Source: Snowella sp031396835
Lineage (GTDB): Bacteria; Cyanobacteriota; Cyanobacteriia; Cyanobacteriales; Microcystaceae
DNA: 8,630 bases
Direction of reading: 5' to 3'
Assembly: GCA_031396835.1 (NCBI GenBank)
Contig: JANNLO010000138.1
Span: forward strand, 1 to 8,630
Numbering within the stretch: position 1 is the stretch's first letter; each line of letters begins with the position of its first letter. Under the pieces are notes generated by a model. That model searched no databases and had not been told where the DNA came from. It saw only the letters and a program-made list of their open reading frames with translations. Below are positions 6,480-8,630 of the stretch, piece after piece. Position numbers and translations under genes: made by a program.

Positions 6480-6713
6480 ATGGCTCAAAAAAAAGTCTCA
6501 AAAAGTTCGCGATCACAAGTTAACATGGGGCGATCAGGTCATTCCGTTTTCAAGCTACCTTTTTTTGGAGTCTTGATTATCACCGTTTTAGTCTATATTT
6601 TACGAGGAATGGGAGTATTATCTTTTTTATTTGGCGGTGTTTTGTTAATATTAATGGGATTAATTCTATTACTAGGATTTTTCTATGGACTTGATAAAAC
6701 TAGACGTTTTTAA
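6480..6713 (+). CDS. Small double-TM membrane protein of unknown function
   Basis: A 77-residue protein that I do not recognise by name, although similar short proteins seem to occur in cyanobacteria. Residues 1-26 are basic and polar, rich in Lys, Ser and Arg. Two hydrophobic segments follow, about 27-42 and 46-70, joined by a tight 'RGMG' turn, and the protein ends in 'LDKTRRF'. The positive charges at both ends predict that both termini face the cytoplasm. The ATG at 6480 is preceded by a weak AAGAAA. It is divergent from fabI (108 bases between starts) and is followed after 197 bases by another membrane protein in the same direction. Real coding is supported by the clean hydrophobic pattern and a position no other gene explains. 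Confidence 0.72.
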   Translation: MAQKKVSKSSRSQVNMGRSGHSVFKLPFFGVLIITVLVYILRGMGVLSFLFGGVLLILMGLILLLGFFYGLDKTRRF

Positions 6714-6910
6714 AGAAAAATAATGGAAAACAAGGGAACATAAGGCAATTTAATATTTCCTCTAACCTGATTAATTTTTCCCAAAATCATGCTAGCAAAA
6801 GACAAGCTACCCATATACTGGTGAATAGTGATTTTTTAGTATTTTAATTACTGCGGTAAAGCTTAACCTAAAGTTTTCGTCACACCACTTTACAGAACAA
6901 TCAATCAACT
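6714..6910. other. Intergenic spacer with a small dyad, no gene seen
   Basis: These 197 bases show no reading frame of useful length and no RNA gene that I recognise. TATACT (6814-6819) could be a -10 box but lacks a -35 partner. A 14-base imperfect dyad, GGTAAAGCTTAACC, lies at 6855-6868, 43 bases before the downstream start codon. It could be an operator or chance. Confidence 0.4.
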
Positions 6911-7723
6911 ATGACAGGAAAAGTTTTAGATCGTAAATCAGCAGGCATTCTCGTTCTAATCCTTCCTTTGGGAATTGGTTTAGTGCTTTTGTATAGAGCT
7001 TGGTTATACATCTTATTCGCTATTGGTATGTTTCTTGCTTGGAACGTTTGGGCAAATTATCAATGGCAACAATGGTCTTTGCAAGTCAATCCTCTTTTTA
7101 ATCAATTGATTCAAGAAAATCAAGGCTGTCTCACCGCAGTTGATCTATCTTTGAAAGGTAATTTGACGGCGGGTGCGGCGAAAAAATTTCTAGAAAGAAA
7201 AGCAGAGGAATTTGGAGCTTATCGTCGTTCCTATCAGGATAAAGGTACTGTTTATTACTTTATTACCGCCAGTACGCTCGGTAAAATTTTTGATGAAAGT
7301 GAACTCGCCCAAGAAGAGACACCACAACCAACTCTTGCTCCTTCAACTCCTCCCGTTGTCATTTCCTCAACTTTCTCTGAGTCTGAAAAACCTGTTGTTT
7401 CGCCTTTTGCCCATCTAGCGGAAATTAAGGAAGAGCGTCAATCTGTTCCTGAGCCAGTCTTGGAAGCGATCGCCGAAATTAATCCTATTTCCGAACCTGA
7501 GTCAACTCAAGAAATTGCATTATCTGAGCCTGTTACTTCAAAAATAGCGAATACTCTCACGCTCATTCAATCAGACTTAGCTAAACGCCTTGATACCACC
7601 TCTAGTACCATTGCCAGACGTAAAACAGAAGCTGATTTCGCTAATTGGACTCTCAGCAAAGATCCTGATGGTTTAGCTTGGTCTTATAACCCCGATACTA
7701 AATTATTTGTTGCGATCGCCTAA
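6911..7723 (+). CDS. Membrane-anchored cyanobacterial protein with two HTH-like segments
   Basis: A 270-residue protein of unknown function. Two hydrophobic helices near the N-terminus (about 11-29 and 31-48) form a membrane hairpin with both ends probably in the cytoplasm. Residues 73-118 ('CLTAVDLSLKGNLTAGAAKK...' to 'GTVYYFITA') read as helix-helix-helix followed by a beta hairpin, like a winged helix. An acidic linker rich in Pro, Glu and Ser spans about 127-208. The C-terminal segment has a second HTH-like pattern, 'LIQSDLAKRLDTTSSTIARR' (218-237), then 'DPDGLAWSYNPDTKLFVAI', a wing-like end. Known HTH families use such segments to bind DNA or proteins; here that is inference. No Shine-Dalgarno sequence is visible before the ATG. 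HIP1 octamers lie at 7466 and 7712, the second ending five bases before the gene's end. Confidence 0.8.
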   Translation: MTGKVLDRKSAGILVLILPLGIGLVLLYRAWLYILFAIGMFLAWNVWANYQWQQWSLQVNPLFNQLIQENQGCLTAVDLSLKGNLTAGAAKKFLERKAEEFGAYRRSYQDKGTVYYFITASTLGKIFDESELAQEETPQPTLAPSTPPVVISSTFSESEKPVVSPFAHLAEIKEERQSVPEPVLEAIAEINPISEPESTQEIALSEPVTSKIANTLTLIQSDLAKRLDTTSSTIARRKTEADFANWTLSKDPDGLAWSYNPDTKLFVAIA

Positions 7724-7962
7724 TTTTTTAATAGATAACGATATTGTCATTCATGGAGCGTCAAAGCTACGAGATCAAGGAGAAAAACACAAATTAAGTG
7801 CATTTCTAGATGATATTTCAATTGCGGCTTTACCAATAGCATGGTCTAGATGGTTAGTTTTCAACGGAAGAAACAGATACCATTGAAAAATTAATGCACA
7901 ATGTCGCTATTAATCAACAAGACATAAAACGAGTTAGAACGGTAATGAAAGAGCATAACTGA
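7724..7962 (+). pseudogene. Frameshifted, unrecognised coding remnant
   Basis: No intact gene lies in 7724-8210, but coding-like sequence is visible. One frame reads 'DNDIVIHGASKLRDQGEKHK' (7734-7793), then 'LSAFLDDISIAALPIAWSRW', and stops at 7884-7886. A second frame takes over near 7858 as 'STEETDTIEKLMHNVAINQQ' and 'DIKRVRTVMKEHN', ending with TGA at 7960-7962. The two read naturally as one protein broken by a frameshift around 7855-7866. No ATG opens the first frame; only TTG codons at 7707 and 7710, inside the preceding gene, are available. I do not recognise the family. An unusual but intact pair of short genes is less likely. Confidence 0.5.
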
Positions 7963-8041
7963 ATATATTTTCAAATCTATGCACAACGGAAACGATGAGT
8001 TGCTAGAAGATGGTACTTTTTATGGAGAAATCCCTGATTAA
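7955..8041 (+). pseudogene. N-terminal remnant of a HicB-type antitoxin
   Basis: The frame reads 'ITEYIFKSMHNGNDELLEDG' and continues 'TFYGEIPD' before TAA at 8039-8041. This matches the N-terminal beta region of short HicB antitoxins, which typically run '(M)xEYIxxAMxxAxYELLEDGTFYGEIPG' and then 'GVWANA'. In intact pairs HicB neutralises the HicA mRNA-cleaving toxin. Here the expected start codon is ATA (7955-7957) and the frame ends just after 'EIP', so the DNA-binding or oligomerisation part is gone. An internal ATG at 7979 would give only 20 residues. No convincing HicA follows. It overlaps the end of the preceding remnant by 8 bases. Confidence 0.6.
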
Positions 8042-8210
8042 TAATCAATGTGATTTTAGGCTTTTACAATTTCACAAAAGAATATTATTGATCTTCTAGA
8101 TTAGCAACGCCAGAAAAATTTGGGTTTTGTACCGGTTGAATCCATATTCTGATTGAGCAATACCAAATAGCTTTATGATCAAAAAGCAGATTTTAAATAA
8201 ATAAATCATC
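8042..8210. other. Decayed spacer between the hicB remnant and trpD
   Basis: All plus-strand frames carry closely spaced stops. A short stretch reads 'KNLGFVPVE' (8114-8140), faintly like the start of a HicA toxin, but it is too short to call. The last 50 bases are AT-rich and should include the trpD promoter; no clear -35/-10 pair or Shine-Dalgarno sequence is visible. Confidence 0.4.
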
Positions 8211-8630
8211 GTGACAGACAAAAATTCTCTCCATTGGCCCACATTTTTGCATCAATTACTTGATCGCCATTCCCTCTCCCAAAATCAAGCTTCCCAACTG
8301 ATGCAAGGCTGGCTAAATGAAGAAATTCCTCCAGTTCTTTCTGGCGCGATTCTGGCTGCAATTCAGGCTAAAGGTGTTTCAGCAGCAGAATTAGTTGGGA
8401 TGGCTCAAGTTTTACAAGAACAATCTCTTCAACAGAATCTTATTAATCACACAGAGCCTTTAGTTGATACTTGCGGAACGGGAGGAGACGGAGCTTCCAC
8501 CTTTAATATTTCGACAGCAGTTGCGTTTGTTGTGGCAGCAGCAGGAGTTAAAGTTGCTAAACATGGTAATCGCTCAGCCTCTAGTCAGGTTGGTTCTGCC
8601 GATGTTCTAGAAGCTCTCGGTGTCAATTTA
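8211..8630 (+). CDS. trpD: Anthranilate phosphoribosyltransferase, 5' part (runs off right edge)
   Basis: TrpD joins anthranilate to PRPP to give phosphoribosyl-anthranilate, the second step of tryptophan synthesis from chorismate. The 140 residues seen cover the N-terminal helical domain and the start of the alpha/beta domain. 'VLSGAILAAIQAKGVSAAELVGMAQ' (42-66) is the typical helical region, 'DTCGTGGDG' (86-94) the PRPP-binding loop, 'NIST' (99-102) a phosphate and metal contact, and 'KHGNRSASSQVGSADVLEALG' (117-137) the anthranilate/PRPP site. About 200 further residues are expected beyond the edge. The start is GTG at 8211, about the usual distance upstream of the first helix, with no ATG or Shine-Dalgarno sequence nearby. 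The gene appears intact although the sequence just upstream is decayed. Confidence 0.95.
   Translation, partial: MTDKNSLHWPTFLHQLLDRHSLSQNQASQLMQGWLNEEIPPVLSGAILAAIQAKGVSAAELVGMAQVLQEQSLQQNLINHTEPLVDTCGTGGDGASTFNISTAVAFVVAAAGVKVAKHGNRSASSQVGSADVLEALGVNL

Larger units (their letters stand above)
1577..7719. repeat. Seven dispersed HIP1 octamers (GCGATCGC)
   Basis: Perfect copies begin at 1577, 2134, 3249, 4519, 6127, 7466 and 7712. Far fewer than one would be expected by chance in a sequence this size and this AT-rich. HIP1 is a known hallmark of many cyanobacterial genomes and is the best single clue to the source. Six copies are inside genes and one (2134) is intergenic. Confidence 0.9.

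Noticed and set aside
6839..6851. NtcA-like site, GTA-N7-TAC, upstream of the membrane-anchored HTH-like gene
   Set aside because: The NtcA consensus needs eight bases between the half-sites; here there are seven, and no -10 box stands at the expected distance.
8114..8140. 'KNLGFVPVE' as a remnant of a HicA toxin
   Set aside because: It is only nine residues, preceded by a stop in frame at 8102 and followed by one at 8150, and lacks the glycine-serine-histidine motif that would identify HicA.

Overview
The window looks like chromosomal DNA from a cyanobacterium. Three things point that way. The HIP1 octamer GCGATCGC occurs seven times in 8.6 kb (1577, 2134, 3249, 4519, 6127, 7466, 7712). Several genes are of cyanobacterial type: the ycf33/DUF751-rbfA pair, a CobH beginning MEWHITDAQSL, a FabI with a 'HCLAFADKDGLTGDF' segment, and a two-helix membrane protein with HTH-like domains. 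The DNA is AT-rich overall. I do not assign a genus.

Left part (1-3827), all on the minus strand. A nearly complete cobH (B12/corrin ring synthesis) runs off the left edge. It is followed by a nucleotide-sugar pyrophosphorylase with a C-terminal beta-helix, a periplasmic glutamate/aspartate-type (GltI-like) binding protein without transporter partners, rbfA (30S maturation) and ycf33. ycf33 and rbfA appear to form one transcription unit, with a small imperfect palindrome between them that overlaps the ycf33 stop codon.

Centre (3958-6371). A divergent promoter region leads into a plus-strand pair, a TauE/SafE membrane permease followed 21 bases later by a HAD-superfamily hydrolase. The pair is visibly more AT-rich than its surroundings. 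It converges on fabI (fatty acid synthesis, minus strand), and an inverted repeat that could terminate in both directions lies between the two stop codons.

Right part (6480-8630), plus strand. A 77-residue double-TM protein of unknown function is followed by a membrane-anchored protein carrying two HTH-like segments and an acidic, Pro/Ser-rich linker. Next come about 490 bases without an intact gene, which hold decayed coding sequence: a frameshifted, unrecognised reading frame and then the N-terminal stump of a HicB-type antitoxin whose start codon reads ATA. The 5' part of trpD (tryptophan synthesis) begins at a GTG and runs off the right edge.

Most of the window is housekeeping metabolism. 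The parts most worth a second look are the membrane-anchored HTH-like protein, the decayed toxin-antitoxin region, the CobH with leucine where characterised enzymes carry the catalytic histidine, and the AT-rich permease/HAD pair. I see no CRISPR array, rRNA, tRNA, complete insertion sequence or intact defence system, and I do not claim a new system.
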